Assembly (NCBI GenBank): GCA_963930655.1
Contig: OZ005601.1
Coordinates: 17,352,001 to 17,416,000 of the forward strand
Origin: Myrica gale
Lineage: Eukaryota; Streptophyta; Magnoliopsida; Fagales; Myricaceae
Reading direction: 5' to 3'
DNA length: 64,000 nt
This document shows positions 1 through 10,937 of this stretch, in pieces; within the stretch, counting starts at the first letter, position 1; every line of letters begins with the position of its first letter. The position numbers and the translations under genes are program-made. Below the pieces are notes generated by a model. The model was not told the DNA's origin and made no database searches. It worked only from the letters and a program-made list of their open reading frames with translations.

Positions 1-542
1 TTTAAAAAAATCTTTTTTTTTTTATTTTTGATGATTTTTTTAGTAATTTTTTCTTGGAGGGGCATTTTTGTCATTTTTAACGTCTAATTTAGAGTGGCTA
101 GAATTGATGATTTTCAAATGTTATGGGTCTCAAATCACCGAATTGATAATTAGTGGTACTGATTTGATTTTTGCTCATACTTATAGAGTAACTATGACTT
201 TACCCCAAGAGAAAACCACTCTCTCTGAGCTTCTGAGCGTAATGCTTTATTTTTCCTTTCTTGAGTTGTACTCCTAACTGAGCCCACCCATATGCTATTT
301 ATACCACGGCTACCTGATCCTTGGGGATTCATTTCCATTTCTCTTCTTGGATTTGTCATTGTCCTTTCCGCTGCACGATATCTTTGGTGTATCTTTTAAC
401 GCCTGCAAAATTTTTCATCCGTAACTTTTTCTCTTCCGACCGCGATACCTACATACTATTTCTCTCTTTGGCTCTGTTGTTACACCTATCTTCTCTGTTG
501 TCTGAGATTTTTTCTTGACTAGGACTTGTTGGTGCAGCTTGG
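1..542. other. AT-rich stretch left of a LINE; no gene recognised
   Basis: Poly-T rich sequence followed by mixed sequence. No conserved protein, RNA gene or clear repeat boundary is visible. It may be the 5' untranslated part of the LINE that follows, because LINE coding similarity begins just downstream, but no 5' end or target site duplication can be placed. Confidence 0.3.
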
Positions 543-1363
543 GTGTGCGAAAGTGGAAAGAAGTGTTGTCTGCAGCTGATTGTATGAGTAAATCTAAACA
601 GATGATGAAAGATTTGGAAGAAATTATGGAAAGAAAAAAGAATCTTTCCTGGGAGGATTTTTCTGGAATGATGAAGATCAATGTCCATAAAGCAAGGGAT
701 TTTGAGGTACTAACCTTAATAGGTCGCTTGGCTTCCTGGAAGATCATCCCTAAACTTGTGTGTTTTCCTCTTATCAAGGTTGGTTGGAGATTTTCTCCAA
801 CTATTGGCACTGAAGACGCAGGGCCTAACCGATTCCTTTTTTTCTTTTCAATCTATAGAAGAGAAGGAAAAAGTTCATAGGCTTGGACCATGGAATTTCA
901 AAGGTTATTTGGTAATTCTTAAAGATTAGCTTGAAGGTGAGACTATTAATGAGATTGAGCTATCTTGTGCTCAATATTGGGTGCAAATACATGGACTTCC
1001 TTTAGAAAGGTTAGATGAAGATAATGTTATTCTCATTGGAAGCACATTGGGGGTGGTGGATAAGGTTGATCGAGTAGATGTTATCAAGCCATATTTGAGA
1101 ATCCAAATCCATTTTGATATCGAATCTCCATTACAGCTAGGTTTTGCAATGACTAAGGCTGATCATTCTTCGGTTTGGATTTCTTTTAAATATGAGCTTT
1201 TGTCGAGTATTTGTATTATCTATGGAAGGATTACTCATACGATGGGAACATGTGTTGAAATTGAACATCCATATCAATATGCACTTGGTGATGAAATGTG
1301 CGAGATGATTCTTATGGATGAAATAAAGGTTTATCAACCTTTTTGGTTCCAAGATGAGTCATG
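543..1363 (+). pseudogene. LINE ORF1 remnant (DUF4283-like plus zinc knuckle)
   Basis: Two overlapping open stretches (to 880 and from 981) read like plant LINE ORF1 proteins. A DUF4283-like region contains the WVQIHGLPLERL-type motif (about 978-1015). It is followed by a CCHC knuckle region near 1210-1255 with the pattern C..Y....H....C, in which the second cysteine has become tyrosine. Such ORF1 proteins bind nucleic acid and package LINE RNA. The frame breaks near 880-930 and the altered knuckle cysteine indicate a dead copy. Confidence 0.65.
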
Positions 1364-2123
1364 AGGATAATGGTGTGAGATGTGGTAGGAGTGGTTCTAT
1401 GGGTAGAGGGGGGTGATGGTGGTGATTTTGGTAGTTCTTGGTGGGTTTCTAGTTCAAACATTTCTGCTTCTTTGAGTTCTGGTGCTAATAGAGTTGTTTT
1501 GGGGAATGTTTATAAGGATCAAAATGTCTTCGGAACACATGAATTACAAGTTAATCCAATGTAGTGGAGGGGTGATTCGAATAAGTCAAGGGTGGAGGCT
1601 TCTGACATATATGGGGATTTGGCGTGTAAATGTATTTTTCTGGAGGTGCCTAGTATAAGGGTGGAAGCATCTTCTGTGGGGATTCATGTGGACCCAATTG
1701 ATGTTGATACTGCTGGTCGAAGTGTAGGGGCTGTACAAGAAGTGTGGCCACCTTGGGCCGAATTGTGTTATATGGTTGGGCTGAATCAAAAGATACTCTG
1801 GTTCCCTTCCAGTTGCTGAAATGGAGGCCCATTTTGGATCTATAAATTTGAAAAGAGGAGGTTGCAACAATACAAGGTGTCGAAGCTAATGTAAAAAAAT
1901 CTAGAGATCAACCCGTTTGGCAGGATCAATTGTTGGAGGAACCTTTGGCTTTGGTTTTTGCTCATGGGGTGGCAGAAGGTGATGGGGGGAGGAAGAAGAT
2001 GAAATGTGGTCCTAAGAAGAGGAAGGGTACCCCGGAGTTGGGAGGGGAGGTAGTGTCAGATTCTTCTGAGGTTAGTACACATTTGGCTAGGGCGATGGGC
2101 CTTAATCTGGCCCCAAATCAGCC

Positions 2124-4450
2124 ATGAATCTTATGACGTGGAATTATCGAGGTTTTGGGAGACATGCGGCTGCTAGTGAGAGAAGTAGATCCTTGGAGAA
2201 TCTTTCTTATGGAGACAAATAAATGATGATCGGCTTGGTTCGATTATTAGAAGTATGGGTTTTTCTTTGTTCATTTTGATTCCCCCTGTTGGTTGCAAAT
2301 GTGGGTTGTCTTTTTGTTGGCTACCTAGGCTTTGATTTGATGTGCTAAAAATTTATAATTTCTATTTTCATTTGTTGGTCCATTTGGGTACTGACAGGCC
2401 TGTTTTTTTATGTACCTTTGTTCATGGTCCACCTTATTGGAGATTAAAAGAAGCATTTTGGTTGGAGATGTTTGGGTTGGAGGGTTTGAGTAATATTTCG
2501 TGGGTATTACTATTGATTTTAACAATATCACTAGACATAATGAGAAAAGAGGAGGAAATGTAGGGGCTAGTTCATTTTCGAGAGGATTACGTCATTTTAT
2601 GGAGTGTATGGGTTTTGTGGACTTGGGATATTCGGGAAGGAATTTTACATGAAACAATGACAGATCTGGTTTGGCTTCTATAATGGAGCGGCTAGACCGA
2701 AGCATAGCTAATGTAAGTTGGAGGACTGAGTTTCCAAATGGTGTGAACTCAACTTATGTGGGGTTTATGGAAACTTATTTGAGGACTGAGTTTCCAAATG
2801 GTGAGTTTCCAAAAGTACATGATCTGTCACGAATTCAGATCATGTACTTTTGATTCTCAACTTATTTGGGGTTAGTGAATCTGTTGCAAAATCTTTCAAG
2901 TTTGAGAAGTTTTGGACACTTGAGGATACATGCTTTGGTCTTATTGCTGATACTTGGAGAATTCCGAGTAGTGGTGTGTCTGCTTGTGTTTTTATCAGCA
3001 AGCGGAGCCTAATAGTCAGAACTTGTGGATCGAAAAGTGTCTCATTCTTGAGTTTGGTGAACAATTAAAAAGGGAAGAAATTCAATGGAATCAAAAGTCT
3101 AAAGTTACTTGGTTGACTTTGAATGATTTAAATTCCAAGTTTTTTCATGCGTCCACTGTTATTAAGAGGTGTAGAAATCAAACTGTGGCAGTAGGGATTG
3201 GAGAAATATTGGTAGTGAACTTGTGGAATTGGGAGACTTTGAAGAAGATGCATACTGACAAGGCCCCGAGGCCTGATGGTATGACAATATTTTTTTTATC
3301 ATTTTTGGGAAATTGTTGGTATTGATGTCATTGCTACGGTGCAAGATTTTTTTCCTTTATGACCTTATGCTTCAGGAGATCAATCGTACAAATATTGTGC
3401 TTATTCCGAAAGTTGAAAATCCACGTTTAATGGGATAGTTTAGACCCATTAATTGGTGTAATGTGGTGTATAAGCTGATATCAAAAATTGGTGTTGCCCC
3501 GATGTGTTTGATCACTTTCCTTTTAATTGGCTTTTGTGCCTGGACATATGCTTCATGGGTTTGGAAAAGTGTGTTGAGTTGTAGAAGTGTTTTAAGGGCT
3601 GGAGTGTGTTATATGGTGGAGAATGGGAGTAATATTCAGATTTGGAGTGACCCATGAATTCCCACGATTCCTGGGTTTATTCCTTCTTCGAGTAGTGCTG
3701 ATTTGGGTTTGGTGACCAAGGTTGCAGATTTAATTGATTGGGATATTGGACAATCGGATCGAAGCCTTCTTTGGAGAATTTTTAGTCTTGTACAAGCTGA
3801 GGCTGTTCTTAAATTCTCTCTTAATGTGAATGGGAGACAAGATCAGCTTATTTGGGTGTATGAGAAATAGGGTAGATTTTTAGTTAAGTCTTGCAATAGG
3901 GAAGGTCTCAAGAATAGAGAGATTCCAATTCCTCCGATGCAGAAAAAATGGTGGTTGAAATTATAGCGTATGCAGGTTCATGAATGGTTGAAGTTTGGTT
4001 TGTGGAAACTTTTATGGGATGTTATTCCTGCTAAAGTTAAAATTGAGGAGAGGTGATGGGGAGTATCTGAAATGTGTATTGTGTAGGGATGAGGATGAAT
4101 CGATTTCTCATTTACTTTTGGGTTGCATGGTGAGTAGAATTGTATGAACTCATTCTCCATGGGCTGTGAATATTAGAACTTTTATGTAGCAACCCTTATA
4201 TTCGTGGCTCACAACTATTATTGACCCTTCTTCTATCAATGGTGTACCTGTTAAAGAATATCATCGATTTTAACTTTATGCTCTGAAATTGTAGATGCCA
4301 TGACAGGATTTCTGATATTATCTAGTTAGCTTATACTTTCAATTTGTTGTTTTTTGTTTTTGTCCCTAGAGGTGCTAATGTGGAAGCGCACTATTTTGCT
4401 CGATGGGTTGCCTCTCTATGTTTTTGAATGGAGGCTACCCTGATGTGTTT
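2124..4450 (+). pseudogene. LINE ORF2 remnant (endonuclease, RT, zf-RVT, RNase H)
   Basis: The start MNLMTWNYRGFGRH at 2124 matches the N-terminus of plant LINE apurinic-type endonucleases. Reverse transcriptase landmarks follow in broken frames: SKFFHASTVIKRCRNQ (about 3138-3180), DKAPRPDG (about 3255-3280) and a VLIPKVENP-type motif (about 3400-3425). Further down are a zf-RVT-like CIVCRDEDESISHLLLGC (about 4077-4130) and an RNase H C-terminal motif (about 4355-4430). There are many stops and missing blocks, so no protein can be made. Confidence 0.75.
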
Positions 4451-4567
4451 GAGAATTTTCCTAAGCTGTACTAGGTTTATGCTGGAACTGGCCCCTATAG
4501 TTTTTTGTTTGTTTGGTGTTTTTTGAATAAAGGTAGTAGTAGTTTGATTAAAAAAAGAAAAAGAAAA

Positions 4568-5288
4568 TTACCACGATTTTTGGGGTTAGGACCTTCATCG
4601 TGGCCTCTAAGAGCACATGCTTGAGATGTTAAATAATGAACATAATCCACAAAGGTCTTCAATCGCAATCGATTATTCATTATTTGTTATGAGTTTTGCC
4701 TCTAAATCATCTTATCAATACGTTTAGATTGGTTCATCAAAGCTTCACAACACCTAATAGCATTATTATGAGGTAAGCATGGATATTTACCAACATGACC
4801 CAAAAAAGCACAATGATTGTCATCATTTACTTTCTTCCAATTTTGAAATCTTTCTATAGTAAATGCACTGACTCCAAGACGTCTTGTTGGCTTTTTATTG
4901 AACATATAACTTGGTAGACAATATGCAACATCTTTCGAAGGAGAATATTCTAATCAATGATGAATTTCAAATCCTGAAAGTGGATACTCAAACCTTCAGA
5001 AGGGATGAATCAATATGGTCCTACCTAAAAATAAGCTCGTTTACTTTTATCCTGCTGATTAGCTGGATATTCCCATATCTGAGGACGAAGGCCTTGATCA
5101 CGCTCCAGAGTAGAAGCATCAATTTATTGGGATTCAATTCTTTGAGTCTTAGATGGGCAATGGTCAGAAACTGAAGTTGAAGGATTAAATGCTGAACAAG
5201 AAACCTTAGAATTTGAATCAACTTTTTTCTTAAAAAATTCATCAATTTTTTTTTGGCTTGCCCATGATGAATTATAAGATTTGTCCAT
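4568..5288 (-). pseudogene. hAT transposase N-terminal remnant (TTF-type zinc finger)
   Basis: On the minus strand the frames read, from a possible ATG at 5288: IDEFFKKKVDSNSKV, then ERDQGLRPQIWEYPANQQDK, then GPY and PSE blocks, then the TTF-type zinc-finger landmarks FNKKPTRRL, FQNWKK, CAFLGHVGKYPC and PHNNAIRCCE. It ends at RLRLKTFVDYVHYLTSQACALRGHDEG. This order is characteristic of plant hAT transposases with a TTF zinc finger. Several stops and frameshifts break it. It stops abruptly where the A-rich tail of the plus-strand LINE begins, consistent with the LINE having landed inside the transposase gene. The C-terminal half and dimerisation domain are not seen. Confidence 0.8.
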
Positions 5289-6026
5289 AAATATGAAAAT
5301 CCTTTTGTATTAGTTCTATGATTTTTGTAATGAACATATTGTGGCATAAAAATTTTAAAATTAGCATGAGTTGAATCAAAATAAACATGCAGAGATAGGC
5401 TAGAAAGTTACATGCCTGCAAAATTCGAATATGATTTGAAGGATAATTGTGAATTTGTGAGCCTTCCAATTTTTTGAAATTCTACAATTTCGAATGGATT
5501 TCAAAATCAATTTTTGGAAGTGAAAGCAAAGACGATCTATGATTCCATATAAAAATAATATTATGAGAGTAAAGATAAAATTAAAATATGCAAGTTGAGA
5601 AACAATACCTTTTTTGCAGCCTGCCACTCGAGTCGACCTGTCGAAGTTTTTCGAAAGTACGTGCGTGGCTTCTTCTCTCGACGTAGGCAAATTCACTTGT
5701 TTCACTATCCCAAGCACTGTGTGTATATATATTGCATGTACCTGCGTTCTCTCCCCTCAAGTTCCCAACCCCCTTTTCTGTTGATTAGATTTTTCTTTCG
5801 GTGCTTGACTGCTTGGCGGTGTGTTTCATCTCCTACAATGACAGTTTGACAAAGTTAACTTATTGTTCATTGCCTATTATAATAGGCTGATGGACCCAAT
5901 CTGTACAAGATGAAGATCCATAGAAAGCATAGATTGAGGTGTCTTTTTCGAAATCAAAACCAAAATTTTCAATACGATATGACTTTTGTCAGATTAGTAC
6001 TACTTAATACTTTCAAATTTAAACTC
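5289..6026. other. Intergenic stretch, nothing recognised
   Basis: Short open frames on both strands lack recognisable motifs. No RNA gene or repeat was identified. It may contain the 5' flank of the decayed hAT element, but no terminal inverted repeat was found. Confidence 0.3.
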
Positions 6027-6031
6027 CAATG

Positions 6032-7229
6032 TGTTGACTTTTGTGCACAATCGAGATTTTGATGATTTCAAATAAATGGATCAAGTTTATAAAATGGACA
6101 TCTTCAAAGACAAAGACGACTTGATGAAAGAGCCAAAAACTTGAAGAAAGAAGAACAAGAAGATGCAAGGAGCTCAAAGTAAAGTTTCAAGACCTTAGGG
6201 TAACTCTTTATTTCACTTTTGACAAGGATTATGAATCACATTTGCATATCTTTCAAAACGTGCATAAACCGTTTTACCTTTTGTTTGAAAGATTAAAATA
6301 TTTTTAAAGGTTTCAAAACACCCAAAATATTTTCTCAAACTTTTATATCCTTATGGGAAGTAAGCCTTTAAAAGTGGTCAAAAATATGATTTTAAATGAA
6401 CCGGTCTATGAAAATGAATTGTAGTGGTCGACCGGCTGTTGTGGATGATGAAAATGATTTATAGCGGTCGACCGGGCGCGTAGGACAAAATTTTGACAGT
6501 ATTCAAATTTTATGATTGTTGGGCAACGACTAGTTGAAGCGGTCGACCGGTACAACGGTAAAATTGTCAAATTGACCCCAAACGGCTATAAACGGCTAGT
6601 TTTCATATGTGGCCTATAAATACACCTCCATTTCATCTAAAATGAATAACCAATGACCACATATCATTTGTATAGCTTGAGAAACATTTTAAACCTTCAT
6701 ATTTTATATTTCTCATATCATTCACACAAAAGACACTTTCATATCCTTGTCTTTGTGTGAATAAAGAGATAGAGTTTTTCACTTTTATATCTACTCTTTG
6801 AGAGTGTCTTGTTCCTCAATCTACCTATCAAAAAAGGTGTTTCCTTTAGTGAGGTTGTGATTGGTGAGCCAGAAAAACCACTTGGGTGGGTTTGAGTGTT
6901 GAGCCCGGGAGAAAACACTTGTACGGTTCTCTAACACCCGGAAGCTAATGTGTAAAGCTATTGGAGAATAGCGAAAAACCTCAAGGCTCGGTGAAGGAGC
7001 TTGAGGGGTGGATGTAGGCGGGTTTGCCGAACCACCTAAAAATCGAGTGTTTGCTTCTCTTATCCCTACTATTTACTTTCAGCACATACTTACTCTTATT
7101 GCATATTATACTTGTGCTAAAGTAGTATCTACTAGCAAACACGTCTTTGGGGGTCAATACTGAAAAGTTTTAGAAAACCAATTCACTCTCTCTCTTGAGT
7201 TGCCTTAATCCTGAAAACTAGGACCCACA
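6032..7229 (+). mobile_element. Solo LTR, Copia-type, 1198 bp, TSD CAATG
   Basis: The segment starts TGTTGACTTT and ends GGACCCACA (TG...CA). It is flanked on both sides by the identical pentamer CAATG (6027-6031 and 7230-7234), the duplication size made by Copia and gypsy integrases. No internal retrotransposon sequence lies next to it, so it is a solo LTR. The right half, with CACCCGGAAGCTAATGTGTA, GTGGATGTAGGC and GCCGAACCACCTAAAAAT, is shared with the Copia LTR at 17963-19269, placing both in one lineage. A TATA-like CCTATAAATAC lies at 6613-6623. Three palindromes with core GGTCGACC lie 65-190 bp upstream of it. Assignment to Copia rests on the neighbouring Copia integrase at the related LTR. 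Confidence 0.85.
6426..6549. repeat. Three GGTCGACC palindromes in the U3 of a solo LTR
   Basis: Perfect GGTCGACC palindromes occur at 6426-6433, 6466-6473 and 6541-6548. The second and third extend to CGGTCGACCG. They lie just upstream of the TATA-like box at 6613, where U3 enhancers sit in plant retrotransposons. The core GTCGAC is shared with the GTGTCGACAC arrays elsewhere in the window. Confidence 0.75.
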
Positions 7230-7473
7230 CAATGTGCTAAATACTAAGAATGGCAGGTTTTCTCCAAATCTTTGTTTGACCTTTTTTCGTTTTGTACCTA
7301 GCCGTAAATCTCTTTGCTTTCTTTCTCTAGCCGTTTTGACTCCCTTTTCTCCCTGTAGGCTATAGCAACGAATTAAAACCTAAGGCATATTTGCACTACA
7401 AACAAAAAGACAAGTTGGTTGGTATGACATGAGTGGTAGAATAAAGTGAGTGGACACCACTTAAAAGTTAAAA

Positions 7474-7620
7474 ACTTGCTCCAATTAGATTGATAGAGAT
7501 TGGCTATTTTCAATTTTTAAAAAGTGTGAGGACCACTTGAATTTCAAACTTGCACCAATTGGATTGATAGAGATAAGTTATTTTCAATTTTAAAAAAGTG
7601 AGGACCACTTGAATTTCAAA
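7474..7620. repeat. Direct tandem duplication, about 74 bp x 2
   Basis: Unit 1 (7474-7547) and unit 2 (7548-7620) both begin ACTTGC and end CCACTTGAATTTCAAA, with a few substitutions and one small indel. They lie in otherwise featureless sequence between the solo LTR and the Tat-like gag remnant. No coding content is apparent. Confidence 0.8.
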
Positions 7621-7787
7621 TGTGTTTTTTTAAAAAATTAGTGGGGCTTGCTCATATCATTTTTATTTAGGGGTCCATTTTTATATGGAAATTTGTATTC
7701 TTTAGAAAAATTTGGGAGGGGGGCATGACCCCATTAATACCAGAGGTGTCGGCCACGGTCAAAGGAGAGAACCACAAAAGCACATGG

Positions 7788-10746
7788 TATCACGCCCCGA
7801 ACGCTAGCCCGAAGGGGGTTAATGACAGCCGCGAACATCCATTCAATGAATGTTCCAGCGTTTTCTCTTATTCTTGCAACGGAATTTTTTTTTTATACAC
7901 ATACATAAACACCTACGACTGAGAGAGATGGGCCAAAGAGATTTACATAAACTTCAACTTACACAATTGACTACAACGACAATAGTGAAAGCATCCGAAT
8001 TACATGCCATGTCTGCATGACTGAAGTACAGACCTACTCATAACATCTTGAATCCATATATACCTTACAATTTTGTTAGCATCCTGCCACCTCAGTGGGA
8101 TATCAAGCACTCTTAGGATTTTATGTACGTTCTCCAACTTTTGACCCATAGTACATTCCCAAGGCCTATGACCAACAACATCACAATCTACTACTTACTA
8201 AGTCAGGAAATCCTCAGGACTCCTGCCACCTGGCAAACCTGGAATGATACATTTTGAAACCGTGAGTCAAAAGACTCAGTAAGGAAAAGAACTTGTAAAC
8301 GTGATCTTGTAAAACATGAACTTAAATCATGAACTTGAACTTATAGCTTGAAATTTGAACTTGAATTCATAATCTTGTAATCATGCACTAGTATCATAGC
8401 TTGAAAACATAACTTAAAATCATAACTTGAATTCATGACTTGAAATCGTAGTCATGTAAACATAATGCGATGCATGCCTGATCATGAATCGGTGATGCAT
8501 GTATATGCCTCATGTTGCATATGCACATGCACTTGCTTTTGAAAACATCATTTGTACTTATAAAACTCTTGCTTTGGAAAATCTTATGGGCTACTTGAGC
8601 TCCATTTACCCCTGGCATCAGGGTTGTGCGTTCCCGTTGGAACTGTCCCCTATTTCCCTTGGGAACCTTACATATGGTCGAGTTAGCACACCTTCTCTCA
8701 TTCGTCCTTCAGTGGCTAGACACGACTCTTGGAGGTTCACACCTTCTTGCAAGCATCCTTCAGTGTGATTGCACATACCTCCCGGACTACCCATCCTTCT
8801 TGCAAGCATCCTTCGGTATGGGTGTCCTAGGTGACATCCACCCTTCTCGTAAACGTCCTTCGGTATGGATGCACCTTCTTGACTTGGTACGGTACCGACC
8901 GACTTGGGTTCATTAACTTACTTGTCATAAAACTTGTCATAAAGTAGCATAAAAATGGTACTTTCATTTGCATAAAATGTCTCATTTCTCATGAGGAAAG
9001 TGAATGCAAATGATCATGATGCATTCATGTCATGCTTGGTAATGTCATGCTTGATATATCATACTTGATATGCTTATTCATAAACATTCTTCATGCAGTG
9101 TATCATTCCAGTTTTGTAAAGATTTTCACTTACCTTCGCTTGCTTGAGCATCGAACGTCTCGTTACCTACAATGAATCGTACTATTGTTATTCATAGGTT
9201 TACTAAACGTATAGAGTAATCAATACATTACAATCATCCAAGGTATGACTTAAATCTTTCCATGTCCTAGGCTTTCAATCTAGGATCCACTCAATATCAA
9301 GAGATAACTACAAATGTATCAAAACACACTCTCTATTCCAGCTCTGAAATCTGCTTATGTAAATTCCAGCAACAAGTAATCTTTTAACGTTCCAACTTCC
9401 AACAACCAAAACTCTAATCTCTTCATGACACAACCTACATCCAAGCCTAATTTAACATCTCATAACAGCAACCATTATTTCACATTCCTCCCACTTTTAC
9501 AACTCCAACTCAAAGTTTATAACAAAACTGTGATTCCATCTTCATCAAGCTATACTATTGCATTTGCCCATGTCTTTTGGGCTTTTTATCAAACACGTAG
9601 GGTGTATCATTGTTCTCTTGAACATCTTTCAGATCTGACCATATATCAAACACTTAGGGCTTGGTGGTTCTCAACAAGACTCATATGCATACAACCTAAT
9701 ACATCAACCAATAGATTCGGCCATACATGCTCAAAATAGATCTCAGCCCTCTTCTAGGCTTTTCATCAAACACCTAGGGTGCATATTCGTTCCTCTTGTA
9801 TATAAATTCCCAGATCTAACCACATTCTCCATGGTTTTGTGCACAATCCTTACAACTTTCTAAAGCTCATTAGATCTACATTTTCCTCAAAGAAAACACA
9901 TGAACCTCAAAGAGAAAATCTAACAACACAACCAACAACCATTCAAAAGAAAAAGAGAACATAGGTGAAAATGGGTATGGCTTGGCCGGCCATAACCACT
10001 CACCTCCTTCTCTCTCTCTTTCTTTCTCTTCTTCCTTTCTTCTTCTTCTTTTCTCCTTCTTTCTTTCTTCTTCTTCTTTTCTCCTTCTTTCTTTCTTTCT
10101 TCTCTTCTTCGGTGGGAGCTAGGGCAAATGACTTTTTGATTTGGGGGGGCTGCTTATACGTAAAGGGGCTTGGGGGAAGGGAAAAGGCAAAACTACCCTT
10201 CCCCCCTTTCTTTTCCCTTTTCCACCTCACATATTTCAATCCGATAAAATTTCAGAATGTAGTTATATGTGTCGACACCATCACTCAAGGTGTCGACACT
10301 ATCAACACTTTTAGTTAGATGTGTCGACACCCTCACTCAAGGTGTCGACACTTCCAACACCGTCAAAATTCACTGGAGTTCCGAAAAAAAAATGCAAACT
10401 TTCGGGTTTTAGTTGGATGTGTCGACACCATCACTCAAGGTGTCGACACTTCCAACACTTAGTCAAAATTCACTCTAGTTCCGGAAAAGTATAAACATTC
10501 GGGTATCGGTCTAATGTGTCGACACTATGACCCAAGGTGTCGACACTTACAACACTTAGTCAAAATTCACTTTGGGCTCCAGAAAAAGGTAAACTTTCGG
10601 GTGTTAGTTTAATGTGTCGACACTATGCTCCAATGTGTCGACACTTACCTCAAAAATCACAAATTTAATCATACACACACTTGCAATAATACGTACTTAA
10701 GAGGTCATAAGCAATAACTTGACAGACCTAAAATCGGGGTCTCACA
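7788..10746 (-). mobile_element. Solo LTR, Ty3/gypsy-like, 2959 bp, TSD CATGG
   Basis: On the minus strand the LTR begins TGTGAGACCCCG (10746) and ends CGGGGCGTGATA (7788). CATGG flanks it on both sides (7783-7787 and 10747-10751). Its 3' half is homologous, in inverted orientation, to the LTR at 10938-14642. Shared blocks include GACAGCCGCGA, GGTACGGTACCGACC and GTGTATCATTCCAGTTTTG. The terminal TGTGAGACCCCG resembles Tekay/Del-type chromoviruses, but this is only an inference from termini and size. A pyrimidine-rich tract (10007-10110) and a palindrome array (10269-10644) lie in its 5' part. No internal domain is adjacent. Confidence 0.9.
10269..10644. repeat. Five pairs of GTGTCGACAC palindromes, 21-bp pair spacing
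   Basis: Ten perfect copies of GTGTCGACAC start at 10269, 10290, 10321, 10342, 10419, 10440, 10516, 10537, 10614 and 10635. Within every pair the start-to-start distance is exactly 21 bp. Pair-to-pair distances are 52, 98, 97 and 98 bp. The sequence between pairs is also repeated (AACACTTAGTCAAAATTCAC, TTCCGGAAAA-like and TTCGGGT blocks), so this is a tandem array of about 98 bp units. It lies 100-480 bp inside the 5' end of the minus-strand LTR, the expected U3 position. Confidence 0.95.
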
Positions 10747-10937
10747 CATGGAAACATCCACAATGAAGAACCTCCGCGATGTGAGGAACATTTGCGAGAT
10801 GAGGAAAACCAATTGTCTCCTTCATGACGCGAGGAACGTCGACTTGAGGAGCCCCGATCACCCCCAGGCGTTAGGAGCATCGGCGAGAAAGAACCCCTCT
10901 ACTCGGGGAGCATCAGCATGAGATCGGTTTCGCAAGA

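Larger units (their letters stand above)
543..4567 (+). mobile_element. Decayed L1-type LINE with RNase H remnant
   Basis: Three LINE modules occur in order on the plus strand: an ORF1 with a DUF4283-like and zinc-knuckle region (543-1363), an ORF2 endonuclease start (near 2124), and reverse transcriptase, zf-RVT zinc-finger and RNase H remnants (about 2650-4450). The element ends in an A-rich tail at 4548-4567. Every reading frame carries several stops and frameshifts, so it is an old copy. Near 4355-4430 the RNase H C-terminal pattern PRGANVEAHYFARWVASLC is readable, which places it in the RNase H-bearing group of plant L1 elements. The tail abuts a hAT transposase remnant on the other strand. 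I could not find the matching left flank in this window, so the 5' boundary is uncertain. Confidence 0.8.

Noticed and set aside
415-810. 131-residue minus-strand ORF
   Set aside because: Antisense of the plus-strand LINE ORF1; no motif, and the plus strand reads as LINE protein.
8499-8916. Overlapping ORFs of 89-96 residues
   Set aside because: They lie in the non-coding distal part of a solo LTR; the homologous part of the other LTR does not keep them open.
9965-10318. 117-residue Phe/Leu/Ser-rich ORF resembling a membrane protein
   Set aside because: Translation of a CTTT/CTTCT microsatellite inside an LTR.
10269-10644. CRISPR-like array
   Set aside because: Repeats are short 10-bp palindromes in fixed pairs with repeated flanks, inside a plant LTR; no spacer diversity or cas genes.
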